DNA of 64,000 nucleotides from Cohnella herbarum (GCF_012849095.1 NZ_CP051680.1:3994501-4058500); one strand, 5' to 3'. Positions 44,042 through 53,369 are shown, counted from the first letter of the stretch. Numbers and translations: made by a program. Notes: generated by a model not told the origin, from the sequence alone.

Positions 44042-45391
44042 TACGGCCGGGTTGCCTTCCTTGATCGCCTGATCGATCTTCGGCTTAAGCTCGTTCAACA
44101 CGTCGACCGCCGTCTTCTTGCCCTCCCACATAGGCGCAAGCCCTTGCGTCAGCAGGTCGAACCACTTGGCGTTCGGCAAATTCGTCCATGGCCCCGGCAC
44201 TTCGCTCTCGACCGCTTTAATGAACACGCTAGCATGCTCGGGCTTTTGTCCAGGTTGCAGGAAGACGTCCGTGTTCGCCATCGATTTGAAGCTCGGAATC
44301 GAGAAGCCCATCAACGCTTGTTCCTTCTGTCCTTCCGGTCCGCCCAAATATTCCACGAGCTTGTAAGCCGCGTCCGCTTGCTTCGTTTTGCTGTAGATTC
44401 CTAGACCCACCGAGCCGCTCCAGCCCGCCCATTGGTTCACCGGCAACGGCGCCACGTCCCAATCGAAGCTCAGCTTGCGGAATTCGGGAACCATCCAACG
44501 GCCGGTAATCATCATGGCCAGCTTGCCCGTCTTAAACATTTGGCCGTCGTTCATGTCCTTCAGCGCGGCCGCGTTCGGTACGACTTTGTGAACGTTGGAG
44601 AGGTCGGCAGCGAATTGCAGGGCGTCCGCCGCTTCTTTGCCGTTACCCAGAAACTCCTGCTTGTTATCGCTCAGGAATTTACCGCCGTTACCCAGCACGA
44701 AGCCTTCCCACCAGATCGGCCCCATCCCATACTGCTTGACCTTGCCGTTCTCCTCTACCGTCAATTTTTTCGCCGTATCCAGCAATTGCTCGAACGTCAT
44801 CGGCGTATCCGCGCTTGGGAAAGGCACGTTCATTGCGTTAAAAATATCTTTATTGTAATAGAGAACGGTTGGTCCGATGTCTTTCGGCAACGCGTACAGC
44901 TTTCCTTGCCCGTTAGACGCCCCGTCGTAGCGATAGCGTACGAGCCCGGAATCCCACATGTCGGCCGTGTCGATGGAGCTGGCGCTTACGTAATCGTCGA
45001 TCGGAAGCAGCAATCCTTGGCTGACCCAACGTCCGAAGTCGCCGTCCGGGACATAGAACACGTCAGGCGCGTCGCCTCCGGCCAGAATGGTGTTCATCTT
45101 ACCGGCATAATCGGCCGGAATATGCATGTACTTGACTTTGATCGTCGGATTTTTCTCTTCGAAGCCTTTGATCAGCTTCGTGAACACTTCCTTCTCCGAT
45201 GGATCGCCCCAACCGGCAAACTGGATATTCACCGTCTCGCCGGAATTCGAAGATCCTGACGGGCTGGACGCTTCGCCGCTCGCCGACGGCGCTTTGTCGT
45301 TGCCTCCGCATCCGATCAACCCGCCCGTAAGCACGACGACCGAAGTCAAACTCAGTAAACTTTTGCCCAACTTGCCGTTCTTTCGACTCAT
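44033..45391 (-). CDS. Sugar-binding lipoprotein of ABC transporter (family 1)
   Basis: 452 residues. Lipoprotein signal with lipobox LIGC-G near residue 28, a Ser/Gly-rich spacer, then the family-1 solute-binding fold: VNIQFAGWGDPSEKEVFTKL, ILAGGDAPDVFYV, MITGRWMVPEFR. AGGGGAG lies about 10 nt before the ATG. It is the first gene of an operon with two permeases, GH43 and GH93-like enzymes, so arabino-oligosaccharides are the likely cargo. A candidate cre site lies about 80 bp upstream. The divergent or upstream AraC-type gene is the likely local regulator. Confidence 0.93.
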   Translation of the reverse strand: MSRKNGKLGKSLLSLTSVVVLTGGLIGCGGNDKAPSASGEASSPSGSSNSGETVNIQFAGWGDPSEKEVFTKLIKGFEEKNPTIKVKYMHIPADYAGKMNTILAGGDAPDVFYVPDGDFGRWVSQGLLLPIDDYVSASSIDTADMWDSGLVRYRYDGASNGQGKLYALPKDIGPTVLYYNKDIFNAMNVPFPSADTPMTFEQLLDTAKKLTVEENGKVKQYGMGPIWWEGFVLGNGGKFLSDNKQEFLGNGKEAADALQFAADLSNVHKVVPNAAALKDMNDGQMFKTGKLAMMITGRWMVPEFRKLSFDWDVAPLPVNQWAGWSGSVGLGIYSKTKQADAAYKLVEYLGGPEGQKEQALMGFSIPSFKSMANTDVFLQPGQKPEHASVFIKAVESEVPGPWTNLPNAKWFDLLTQGLAPMWEGKKTAVDVLNELKPKIDQAIKEGNPAVFK

Positions 45392-45468
45392 TGTTCATAC
45401 ACTCCCCTTTTATTCTCGTTATCTTCCTTTCTCTTTAATTATAGAGTCAACGCCTCGCCAAACAATTA

Positions 45469-45482
45469 TGAAAACGCTTCAA
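45469..45482. promoter_or_regulatory. Candidate CcpA (cre) site
   Basis: TGAAAACGCTTCAA fits the cre consensus TGWAARCGYTWNCW at 13 of 14 positions. It lies 78-91 bp upstream of the binding-protein start. Carbon catabolite repression of a pentose-polymer operon would be expected, but binding is inferred from the match alone. Confidence 0.6.
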
Positions 45483-45668
45483 TCCCTTCGCAAAACAAAG
45501 CGATCCAAGAGCGATTTCGACGGTCGAAAACGAACATGGACGTTTATCGCGGTCTTTGGATGGCCAAGCATAAACGGTTATCGCCGTCCTCGGAATGCGA
45601 AGGAACTTTTATGTCGGAGGTGATTCAGAAATGCATAGCGTGAAACTTATAAATTCTGGAATCACGAA

Positions 45669-45694
45669 CAAAAAGGCCGCCTCGAGGGCGACCG
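45669..45694 (-). terminator. Terminator of the AraC-type gene
   Basis: GGTCGCC pairs with GGCGGCC (one G-T pair) around CTCGA and is followed by TTTTTG in the minus direction. Confidence 0.8.
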
Positions 45695-45713
45695 TTCATT
45701 CCTGTTTGCTTGA

Positions 45714-46562
45714 TTAATGCGCATGTTGATTTTGTTTGCGCCACTCCAGCGGCGTAACTCCGACGGACTTGACGAATAGATCGTAGAATCGGCTGGACGA
45801 AGTAAATCCGACCTCCGAGGAAATGTAATCGATTGCCTTGTTCGTTTGTTGCAACAGCCTCTTGGCTTCTTCCAGGCGTAGATTGATAATGTATTGTTTC
45901 GGCGATATGCCGAGAATCTCCGAAAACTTTTTGCGCAACATACTCTCCGACAAGAAATGACGCGAAGCGATCTCGTTGATCGTAATAGGGGTGTTGTAGC
46001 ACTGGTGAATTTCTTTTAACACTTCTTGAACGATTTCTCTATCGCTGGTTTTTTCGGTCGGGGCTTGCAGTGTCGCCGTGTTTCTGTGGAACAACAACAA
46101 TATCGTTTCGAACGCTATCCTCATCAGATCGTACGAATCGTCCCGTTTCTCGTCCGACTTCCATTCCTTCTCCATCTGCGAAAGGCACAATTCAGCCCAA
46201 CTCATATGCTCGTCATTCAAGCGGGAACTCCGGATCCGAACCGGCTGCCGATAAGCGTTCAGGAATAAATATTGACTATAGGCGGGAACTTTGTCATAGC
46301 TGAAGTGCACCGAGATGCCTTGCCATGGCTTCGTGCATACGAAACCGTGATGAAGCTTCGAAGGAATCAGGATCAGATCCCCCTTCGAGACTTTGATGTT
46401 CTGCTCTTGGGAGCTGTAGTACCCTTCCCCGTCCAGGATCAGAGTCAGTTCATCGTGCTCGTGCGAATGGGACATGAACAAGCCTTCGCCTAACTCGGCC
46501 TGAAAGGTATGAGGTTTAAACCGCTCTATGCTCGTAATGAAGCCTTTCCCCGCATGCTCCAT
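45714..46562 (-). CDS. AraC-family transcriptional regulator with cupin domain
   Basis: 282 residues. The N-terminal cupin domain carries the SHSHEHDELTLILDGEGYY and KGDLILIPSKLHHGF motifs and would bind a sugar. The C-terminal double helix-turn-helix reads ASRHFLSESMLRKKFSEILG, then ISSEVGFTSSSRFYDLFVKS, ending with the usual TPLEWRKQ. AAGGAAG precedes the ATG. It sits immediately upstream of the binding-protein operon and is its most probable activator. Confidence 0.93.
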   Translation of the reverse strand: MEHAGKGFITSIERFKPHTFQAELGEGLFMSHSHEHDELTLILDGEGYYSSQEQNIKVSKGDLILIPSKLHHGFVCTKPWQGISVHFSYDKVPAYSQYLFLNAYRQPVRIRSSRLNDEHMSWAELCLSQMEKEWKSDEKRDDSYDLMRIAFETILLLFHRNTATLQAPTEKTSDREIVQEVLKEIHQCYNTPITINEIASRHFLSESMLRKKFSEILGISPKQYIINLRLEEAKRLLQQTNKAIDYISSEVGFTSSSRFYDLFVKSVGVTPLEWRKQNQHAH

Positions 46563-46719
46563 GAGTCACTTCCTTTTTCCTGCTTGGTGCCACACCCGGA
46601 ATCGATAGCTCAGGCTCGCAACTCTATTCTTCCATATTAACATGGGAATCGTTGCGGGATCTAGAGCCATCGGAGCCGAGGGGATTCGGCAGGAACGCCT
46701 TTCGATACGGACGACGGAA

Positions 46720-47541
46720 TTAGATGCTCCAATGCTGCCAGTCCTGCTGACGTTTCTCATGAGTCGCCAGCCAATCCAAAGTCGATCGGTACAACTCTGC
46801 TTTATGGACTCCTTTGGAATACGTGTGGTCGGCCTGGAACAGAATATTCTTGTCGCAGCGACCTTCGCCCCTTAGCCAGAATGTTTTCTCTAACAAGAAG
46901 CTGTAATCCGTAGGAATCGTATCGTCCGATGTCCCGTGCGCGATAAATACGTCCCCGTGAAATTTCGGCGCTTCTTGGAAGGGCTGATGCTGCTGCAGAG
47001 ATTCGAAAAACTCCGGCTTCAGCGTATACCCTTGATAGTCCGAATACCCCTTCTTCACGGTCTCGTCATACGCGCCGCGGCCGACGATTTTTAAGATATC
47101 ATTGAACGGATGCGCAACCGGCGACCATAGGGCAAGCGACTTCACCCGGCGATCCTTCGTTCCGGTCAACAGCGCGACTGCTCCCCCGAGACTGTGTCCA
47201 AGCAAAGTTACGCGCAGCGGATCCACGCAATCCAAGCTGAGACCGTAATCGAGTACCGAGCGCGTCTGGGCGATCATGGAGTCGATCCCATGCTCCCCGT
47301 ATACCCCTTCGCTTTCTCCGCAGCCCGCATAATCGAAGCGAATAACGAGAAACCCCCTTCGCGCCAATTCCCGGCTAGCAAGCAGGAACAATCTATCTAC
47401 GCCGATACGGCTGCCGATAAATCCGTGGCAGATGACGACGAGAGGCATTTTTTTCTCCGAGCAGCCTCCGTCCTTGACCGGGTAATGTATCGTAGCCGTT
47501 AAGTTAAGCTCTTCATGACGAATCGTAATCTGTTTTTCCAT
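46720..47541 (-). CDS. Alpha/beta hydrolase, probable esterase
   Basis: About 273 residues from ATG 47539-47541, with GAGGGG upstream; a 21-residue longer frame has no site. The fold motifs are clear: oxyanion-hole region VICHGFIG, nucleophile elbow GHSLGG (Ser), acid Asp in HGTSDDTIP and a late His in QADHTY. There is no signal peptide, so it is cytoplasmic. Such enzymes often remove acyl or feruloyl groups; being next to the arabinan-type genes makes a feruloyl/acetyl esterase role possible but unproven. Confidence 0.9.
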   Translation of the reverse strand: MEKQITIRHEELNLTATIHYPVKDGGCSEKKMPLVVICHGFIGSRIGVDRLFLLASRELARRGFLVIRFDYAGCGESEGVYGEHGIDSMIAQTRSVLDYGLSLDCVDPLRVTLLGHSLGGAVALLTGTKDRRVKSLALWSPVAHPFNDILKIVGRGAYDETVKKGYSDYQGYTLKPEFFESLQQHQPFQEAPKFHGDVFIAHGTSDDTIPTDYSFLLEKTFWLRGEGRCDKNILFQADHTYSKGVHKAELYRSTLDWLATHEKRQQDWQHWSI

Positions 47542-47731
47542 CTGCAACCCCTCATTTCCTTTAATTCCGATGTAATTAGTATGAATTAAATTTAACACCA
47601 TCATCGAAATCTGTCAACCGATAGCTCGGAAAAAAGGCGTTTGTTTCTTTTCCGTCTTTTTAGGGAAGATTAGACCTATTCTAGAAGGTACGTCGCATAG
47701 TCTGCGATTCCTTCACGAGGAGATGACAACC

Positions 47732-47851
47732 ATGGAAAGCTTCGTTCGATGGGTTTCAGCCCATGCCGAGATCGCTCTGCTCATCGTCGTCACGATCTTC
47801 GCCGTATCTTATATTATCTCTCACCGAAAATCGTTGTTTTATAAAGAATAG
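47732..47851 (+). CDS. 39-residue single-helix membrane protein
   Basis: An ATG with GAGGAG about 9 nt upstream opens a 39-codon frame ending TAG at 47849-47851. The product begins MESFVRWVSAHAEIALLIVV, continues with more hydrophobic residues, and ends SHRKSLFYKE: one membrane helix and a basic cytoplasmic tail. It is placed between divergent hydrolase and convergent purD, and its stop codon lies in the first bases of a strong terminator stem. The ribosome binding site and composition support translation; the function is unknown. Confidence 0.65.
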   Translation: MESFVRWVSAHAEIALLIVVTIFAVSYIISHRKSLFYKE

Positions 47852-47896
47852 CCGTCGAGATCGCCTTGATTAGCAAGGTTTCGATCTCGACGGCTA
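47849..47896. terminator. Long terminator hairpin shared by purD and the 39-aa gene
   Basis: A 15-bp perfect arm TAGCCGTCGAGATCG pairs with its complement, with nested CCTTG/CAAGG inside. It lies between the convergent small gene and purD and ends the purine operon. No long T-run is present on either side. Confidence 0.8.
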
Positions 47897-47912
47897 TACA
47901 TGTTGTAGAGAA

Positions 47913-49178
47913 TTAGACAAGCGCCTTGGCGGCAATGTCCGTACGGTTCTGCTTGCCTTCGAACGAGATTCCGGCAGCGGCGGCGTAAGCGTTAGCTCGC
48001 GCTTCGGCGATTCCGGCTCCCCGGCCTACGATGCCGAGTACGCGACCGCCGTTCGTGACGATTTGGCCGTCTTTCAGTGCGGTCCCCGCATGGAATACCA
48101 ATGCTCCCGGCGTGCTCACATTGTCCAAACCTTCGATCGGGAAGCCTTTCGGATACGAGCCGGGATATCCTCCGGAAGCGAGCACGACGCAAACGGCCGC
48201 CTCGGCGCTCCACTTGATGTCGATATCCTTCAAAGTACCGTCGATGGACGCTAGGAAGATGTCCAGCAATTCCGTCTCCAGGCGCGGCAACACGACTTGC
48301 GTTTCCGGATCTCCGAAACGAGCGTTGAATTCGATCGTTTTCGGGCCGTCCTTGGTAATCATGAGGCCCGCGAACAATACGCCGCGGAAGGGACGACCCT
48401 CAGACACCATCGCGCGAGCGGTCGGCTTGATGATGTTCTCGATCGAATCGTCGATGATCGATTGCGCGATGTGCGGCAGAGGAGAATACGTCCCCATGCC
48501 GCCCGTGTTCGGCCCCTTATCGTTGTCGAACACTTGCTTGTGATCTTGCGCGGGCGACATCGCGCGTACCGTTTCCCCGTCTACGAACGCCAAGATCGAC
48601 ATTTCCTGTCCTTCGAGGAATTCCTCGATGACGACTTTGTCTCCGGCTGCTCCGAACGACTTGTCCACCATTGTTTCTTGTAGAGCTTTGTCGGCTTCCT
48701 CGCGCGTGAAGCATACGGACACGCCTTTACCAGCAGCCAGACCGTCCGCTTTAATAACGATCGGCAACGACTGCTGCATCAAGTATGCCGAAGCTGCCTC
48801 GTAGTCGGTAAACGTTTCGTATTTGGCAGTCGGTATGTCGTATTTGCGAAGCAGGTCCTTCATGAAGATTTTGCTGCCTTCGATTTCCGCCGCGTTCTTG
48901 CGGGGGCCGTATACCGGAATCGATGCCGCCTCGAATTCGTCTACGATTCCCGCCGCCAAAGGATCGTCAGGTCCTACGACGACGAGATCGATCGCCTTCT
49001 CCTTCGCGAACGTCACGAGTCTCGCGAACTCCAACTCGCCGATATCGACGTTGTCCGCCAGTTCCGCTGTTCCGGCATTCCCCGGCGCGCAATAGATTTG
49101 TTCGATTCTCGCGCTTTTCTTCAGCGCCCAGATGATCGCATGCTCGCGCCCGCCCCGTCCGATGACTAGAACTTTCAC
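47913..49178 (-). CDS. purD: Phosphoribosylamine-glycine ligase
   Basis: 421 residues, normal length. ATP-grasp enzyme joining glycine to phosphoribosylamine to make GAR, the second step of purine synthesis. It begins at GTG 49176-49178 after GGAGGAGG. Motifs: KVLVIGRGGREHAI, VVVGPDDPLAAGIVDEF, KADGLAAGKGV and GDPETQVVLPRL. It is the last gene of the operon, as in Bacillus, but a 526-bp repeat region separates it from purH, unlike the tight spacing upstream. Confidence 0.97.
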   Translation of the reverse strand: MKVLVIGRGGREHAIIWALKKSARIEQIYCAPGNAGTAELADNVDIGELEFARLVTFAKEKAIDLVVVGPDDPLAAGIVDEFEAASIPVYGPRKNAAEIEGSKIFMKDLLRKYDIPTAKYETFTDYEAASAYLMQQSLPIVIKADGLAAGKGVSVCFTREEADKALQETMVDKSFGAAGDKVVIEEFLEGQEMSILAFVDGETVRAMSPAQDHKQVFDNDKGPNTGGMGTYSPLPHIAQSIIDDSIENIIKPTARAMVSEGRPFRGVLFAGLMITKDGPKTIEFNARFGDPETQVVLPRLETELLDIFLASIDGTLKDIDIKWSAEAAVCVVLASGGYPGSYPKGFPIEGLDNVSTPGALVFHAGTALKDGQIVTNGGRVLGIVGRGAGIAEARANAYAAAAGISFEGKQNRTDIAAKALV

Positions 49179-49704
49179 TATCGCTTCCTCCTCCGATACA
49201 ACATAATTCCTATATAACTGAACCCGATAACGTTATCGCATAACGCAATTTACACCTGACCCGACACTTTCGTGAGTAATAGCATTACCTCGTAACGCTA
49301 TTAATCTCCAATTGCCGACTTTTACAACCTCAACCTCACAATAACGTTATCCTGTAACGTTATGACCCACGATAGTTTGTCCATCTAAGGAAATAACGTT
49401 ACGTCGTACCTTATTCCGTCGAAAGGCTGGGATGAGCGAGTTGTCGCACAAGATAGAGTACTTAGAGTACCTTAACCCATTACATGCCAGCACCCGAGTC
49501 GAGATAGAGTACTGAGAGTACATTATCTTCGGCGGATGATGGGAATGAGCGAGTTGGTTCACAGGTTAGAGCACTCAGAGTACCCTAACCCGACCAATTG
49601 CAGCACCCGAGCCGAGATAGAGCACTGAGAGTACCTTATCTTCGCCTAATGATGGGGATGGTCGAATTGGTGCACAGTGGCGCACAAATTAGAGTACTCT
49701 ACAA
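49179..49704. repeat. purH-purD intergenic hairpin repeat array (113-bp period)
   Basis: 526 bp, no gene. The left half (49226-49360) holds three related palindromic motifs built on ATAACGTTAT or AATAGC...GCTATT, about 60 bp apart. The right half (49431-49700) has two copies and a partial third of a 113-bp unit, with starts near 49432, 49545 and 49658. Each unit contains two hairpins: one with ends GGTTAG/CTAACC-like and one AGATA...GTACT-gag-AGTAC...TATCT. All would be present in the pur mRNA. Confidence 0.8.
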
Positions 49705-51252
49705 TTAATGTTTGAAATGGCGAACGCCGGTTACGACCATGGCAATGTTGTTGGCGTTAGCCGCCGCGATCGATTCCGCGTCTTTAATGGAGCCGCCCGG
49801 CTGAATAATCGCCGTAATTCCCGCTTTAGCGGCAAGCTCGACCGTATCTCCCATCGGGAAGAAAGCATCGGAAGCAAGCACCGCGCCCTTCGCTTTATCT
49901 CCCGCTTGTTCGATCGCGATTCGAGCCGCGCCTACGCGGTTCATTTGACCGGCGCCGACGCCGACCGTCATGCTGTCGCTAGCTAATAGAATCGCGTTCG
50001 ACTTCACGTGTTTGACGACTTTCCAAGCGAACAGCAATTGCTTAAGCTCATCATCCGTCGGCTTGCGATCCGACACGACCGTGATATCCCCGTCGCTCAA
50101 GCTGTGTACGTCGCTTTGCTGCACGAGCATTCCGCCTTCGACGCTCGTTACCAACCATTCCGAATTGCGCTCCGCGGCGGAAGGCAACTCGCCGATACGC
50201 ATTAGACGAATGTTTTTCTTGCGTTGCAAAATCTCCAATGCTTCCGGAGTGAATTCCGGCGCAATGATAATTTCCAGGAACAATTCGCCTAAGCGAGTTG
50301 CCGTCTCGGCTCCGATCGTCCGGTTAGCCGCGATGATGCCGCCGAAAATCGAAGTCGGATCGGATTCGTAAGCCTTCACGTAGGCCTCGTCGATATTTGC
50401 ACCGATACCAACTCCGCAAGGGTTCATATGTTTAACCGCCACGACGGCCGGCTCGTTGAATTCCTTCACGATCGCCAGAGCGGCGTTCGCGTCGTTGATG
50501 TTGTTGTAGGACAATTCCTTGCCGTGCAATTGCTCCGCGGACGTGATATTCCCGGACGTCGCCAACGGCTTGCGATAGAAAGCGGCTTTCTGATGCGGAT
50601 TCTCGCCGTAGCGAAGCTCCTGCACCTTCTCGTAAGTGACCGTAAGGCTATCAGGCAACGGATCGTCAAGTTGTTTGGCAAAATAATCGGAGATCAGCGC
50701 ATCGTAAGCGGAAGTGTGGCGGAATACTTTGGCTGCCAGGCGCTTGCGCGTTTCGAGAGTCGTATCTCCTCCGCCGCGGATTTCCTCCAGCACTTGGGCA
50801 TAATCGCCGGCATCCACGACAACGGTAACGAAGGCGTGGTTTTTGGCCGCGGAGCGAAGCATCGTCGGACCGCCGATATCGATATTCTCGATCGCGTCTT
50901 CATAAGAAACGTTCGGTTTAGAGATCGTTTCTTTGAAAGGATACAAGTTTACGACAACGAGATCGATATAGTCCAAATTCAACTCTTCCATAGCTTTAAT
51001 ATGCTCGGCATCGTCACGAATCGCCAGCAATCCGCTATGAACGGCCGGATGCAACGTTTTTACGCGTCCGTCGAGAATTTCAGGAAATCCCGTCACCTCG
51101 GAAATGCCGATGACCGGCACGTTTTCCTTCTCCAGCAACGTTTTCGTTCCGCCTGTCGATATTACCTGTACGCCTTGCTGTGCAAGCTCTCGGCACAATT
51201 CCACGATTCCGGTTTTGTCCGAGACGCTGACCAGCGCTCTTCTGATCGCCAC
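49705..51252 (-). CDS. purH: AICAR transformylase / IMP cyclohydrolase
   Basis: 515 residues, bifunctional, last two steps to IMP. The cyclohydrolase (MGS-like) domain lies at about 1-195 (ISTGGTKTLLEKENVPV, GRVKTLHPAVHSGLLA). The transformylase domain follows with HTSAYDALI, ELRYGENPHQKA, the AVKHMNPCG active-site motif and a C-terminal FFPMGDTVE. The start is GTG 51250-51252 after GGAGG. It lies 15 bp behind purN. Confidence 0.97.
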   Translation of the reverse strand: MAIRRALVSVSDKTGIVELCRELAQQGVQVISTGGTKTLLEKENVPVIGISEVTGFPEILDGRVKTLHPAVHSGLLAIRDDAEHIKAMEELNLDYIDLVVVNLYPFKETISKPNVSYEDAIENIDIGGPTMLRSAAKNHAFVTVVVDAGDYAQVLEEIRGGGDTTLETRKRLAAKVFRHTSAYDALISDYFAKQLDDPLPDSLTVTYEKVQELRYGENPHQKAAFYRKPLATSGNITSAEQLHGKELSYNNINDANAALAIVKEFNEPAVVAVKHMNPCGVGIGANIDEAYVKAYESDPTSIFGGIIAANRTIGAETATRLGELFLEIIIAPEFTPEALEILQRKKNIRLMRIGELPSAAERNSEWLVTSVEGGMLVQQSDVHSLSDGDITVVSDRKPTDDELKQLLFAWKVVKHVKSNAILLASDSMTVGVGAGQMNRVGAARIAIEQAGDKAKGAVLASDAFFPMGDTVELAAKAGITAIIQPGGSIKDAESIAAANANNIAMVVTGVRHFKH

Positions 51253-51267
51253 GAATGAATCCTCCGT

Positions 51268-51921
51268 TCAGTTGTTTATCGTTACTTTGCGTCCGTTTAA
51301 CCTAACCCGATCTTCCGCGATCCAGCCGACTACCTTGGGCAACAGCTCATACTCCGCTTGCTGAATTCGGGCACCCAGCGTTTCCAATGTATCTTGATCC
51401 CGTATTTCCACCGCTTGTTGGGCGATAATCGGCCCGGTATCCGTGCCCCCGTCCACGAAGTGAACGGTTGCGCCCGTTATTTTCGCCCCGTATTCCAACG
51501 CTTGCCCGATCCCGTTGATCCCCGGAAAAGCCGGAAGCAACGCCGGATGGACGTTAATCATTCGACCATAGTAGGGCTCGACGAGTACGCTCGTGACAAG
51601 TCTCATATAGCCTGCCATGACGATGAGGTCAATGCCGCGCTCTTGCAGATTAGCCACGATCTCTTCCTCGTAGGCTTCCCTCGTAGGATACGACTTCGGA
51701 GTAAACGTATACGTCTCGACCTCGAAGCTGCGCGCGCGTTCGAGCACGTAGGCGGATGGCTTGTCGCAAACGACAAGCTCGATCTTCGCGTTGATTTTTC
51801 CCGCTTGAACCGCTTCGGCCAACGCTTGAAAATTGCTCCCGCTGCCGGAAGCAAATACCGCTATCTTAATCGGAGCGGAAGGCTTTATCGCCTTCCCTTC
51901 TCCTCCATTGCTTGCGATCAT
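51268..51921 (-). CDS. purN: Phosphoribosylglycinamide formyltransferase
   Basis: 217 residues. Uses 10-formyl-tetrahydrofolate to formylate GAR to FGAR. Motifs: [11 protein letters not shown] (phosphate binding), [25 protein letters not shown] with the catalytic His, and [17 protein letters not shown] with the catalytic Asp. The start ATG overlaps the purM stop by 4 bp. The N-terminus is about 15 residues longer than usual ([15 protein letters not shown]), and a later start is possible. Confidence 0.96.
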   Translation of the reverse strand: MIASNGGEGKAIKPSAPIKIAVFASGSGSNFQALAEAVQAGKINAKIELVVCDKPSAYVLERARSFEVETYTFTPKSYPTREAYEEEIVANLQERGIDLIVMAGYMRLVTSVLVEPYYGRMINVHPALLPAFPGINGIGQALEYGAKITGATVHFVDGGTDTGPIIAQQAVEIRDQDTLETLGARIQQAEYELLPKVVGWIAEDRVRLNGRKVTINN

Positions 51922-52964
51922 GGCAATTCAACGCCTTCGAACGTAACGATCTTGGAACCGGACGTGACCGTACCAATACGATACGCTTGCTCGCCTTGCG
52001 CTTTCGCTACCTCCAAAGCATGCTCGGCTTGCTCAGCAGGAACGACAAGCACCATGCCTACGCCCATGTTGAAAGTCGTATACATGTCGCGATCGGTAAT
52101 GTTGCCCGCTTGCTGCATCAAACCGAAGATCGGCAACACAGGCCAGGAGCCGCGGTTGATATCCACGTTCACGCCTTCCGGCAAAACGCGCGGAATGTTT
52201 TCGATGAAGCCGCCGCCCGTAATGTGCGCCATGCCTTTGATCGTAACGTTTTCCAACAAATTAAGAATTTGTTTTACGTAGATACGAGTTGGTTCGATGA
52301 GTACGTCACCGAGGGTTTTACCTTCTAACTCAGCAGGCTTGTCCGTCAGAGAATAGCCGCTCTGTTCCAGAAGCAATCTGCGAACGAGCGAAAACCCATT
52401 GGAATGAATGCCGCTGGAAGCTAGTCCGATAACCGCATCTCCGGCTTGAATCGTCGAACCGTCGATCGCTTTCTTGCGATCCACGATACCGACCGTAAAA
52501 CCCGCGATATCGTATTCGCCTTCGGAATACATGCCCGGCATCTCCGCCGTTTCGCCGCCGATCAACGCGCAACCGGCTTGCTGACATCCATCAGCAACGC
52601 CTTTAACGATCGCTTCGATTTTCTCCGGAATGACTCTGTCGCAAGCCAAGTAATCAAGGAAGAAAAGCGGCTCGGCGCCCGTAACGATAACGTCGTTCAC
52701 GCACATCGCTACCGCGTCGATCCCGATCGTGTCGTGCTTGTCCATCGCGAACGCCAGCTTCAGCTTCGTGCCGACGCCGTCCGTGCCGCTGACGAGAACA
52801 GGCTCCTCGTACTTGTCTTTGTTCAGGCTGAACAGCCCGCCGAATCCGCCGAGCCCCGTTAACACTTCCGGACGGAACGTCTTCTTGACGTGTTTCTTCA
52901 TCCGTTCGACCGCTTCGTTGCCGGCTGCGATATCGACTCCGGCTTCTTTGTACGCTTCGGACAA
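51918..52964 (-). CDS. purM: Phosphoribosylformylglycinamidine cyclo-ligase (AIR synthetase)
   Basis: About 348 residues. I choose TTG 52962-52964 as start: AAAGGGAG lies 8 nt upstream and the next codons ([11 protein letters not shown]) begin the conserved protein. The upstream part of the open frame contains only the ribosome binding site. Motifs: [42 protein letters not shown] and [14 protein letters not shown]. Converts FGAM to AIR with ATP. It is preceded by the 51-bp repeat array. Confidence 0.96.
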   Translation of the reverse strand: MSEAYKEAGVDIAAGNEAVERMKKHVKKTFRPEVLTGLGGFGGLFSLNKDKYEEPVLVSGTDGVGTKLKLAFAMDKHDTIGIDAVAMCVNDVIVTGAEPLFFLDYLACDRVIPEKIEAIVKGVADGCQQAGCALIGGETAEMPGMYSEGEYDIAGFTVGIVDRKKAIDGSTIQAGDAVIGLASSGIHSNGFSLVRRLLLEQSGYSLTDKPAELEGKTLGDVLIEPTRIYVKQILNLLENVTIKGMAHITGGGFIENIPRVLPEGVNVDINRGSWPVLPIFGLMQQAGNITDRDMYTTFNMGVGMVLVVPAEQAEHALEVAKAQGEQAYRIGTVTSGSKIVTFEGVELP

Positions 52965-53025
52965 TGGTTTCACTCCCTTTAACTTATAGGCACGCAAGGT
53001 GGGCTTACTCTCCTCGCCCGCTCAC

Positions 53026-53366
53026 TACTCTCACTCATTTAAGTTCGCCCGGCGAACTTATTTCATTCTCGCGAGCCACTTTCGCTCATTTAAGCTCGCC
53101 TAGCGACCTTATTTCATTCTCGCGAGCCACTTTCGCTCATTTAAGGTCGCCTAGCGACCTTATTTCATTCTCGCGAGCTACTTTCGCTCATTTAAGCTAG
53201 CCCGGCGACCTTATTTCATTCTCGCGAGCCACTTTCGCTCATTTAAGCTCGCCCGGCGACCTTATTTCATTCTCGCGAGCCACTTTCGCTCATTTAAGCT
53301 CGCCCGGCGACCTTATTTCATACTCGCGAGCCACTTTCGTTCAATTAAGCTCGCCTGGCCCCTCAC
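53026..53366. repeat. purF-purM intergenic array of 51-bp tandem repeats
   Basis: Six full units at 53026-53076, 53077-53127, 53128-53178, 53179-53229, 53230-53280 and 53281-53331, plus a partial seventh to about 53366. There are no spacers. Each unit contains the palindrome AAGnTCGCC-N-GGCGAnCTT, a CTCGCGAG palindrome and GAGC...GCTC pairing. Unit 1 has AAGTTCGCC with GGCGAACTT, and unit 3 has AAGGTCGC with GCGACCTT: paired changes that keep the stem. It fills almost the whole gap between purF and purM. Confidence 0.92.
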
Positions 53367-53369
53367 CCG

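Larger units (their letters stand above)
45392..45713. other. Regulatory region of the arabinan-type operon
   Basis: 322 bp between the AraC-type gene and the binding-protein gene, both minus strand. It contains the AraC-gene terminator (45669-45694) and the candidate cre at 45469-45482. A promoter must lie here, but no strong consensus was chosen. No gene is supported. Confidence 0.6.

Noticed and set aside
52964..53200. Open plus-strand frame through the 51-bp repeats
   Set aside because: It stays open only because 51 is a multiple of three; no ribosome binding site, and it is opposite to the operon.
53026..53366. Possible CRISPR array
   Set aside because: The repeats are directly adjacent with no unique spacers and lie inside the pur operon; there are no cas genes.
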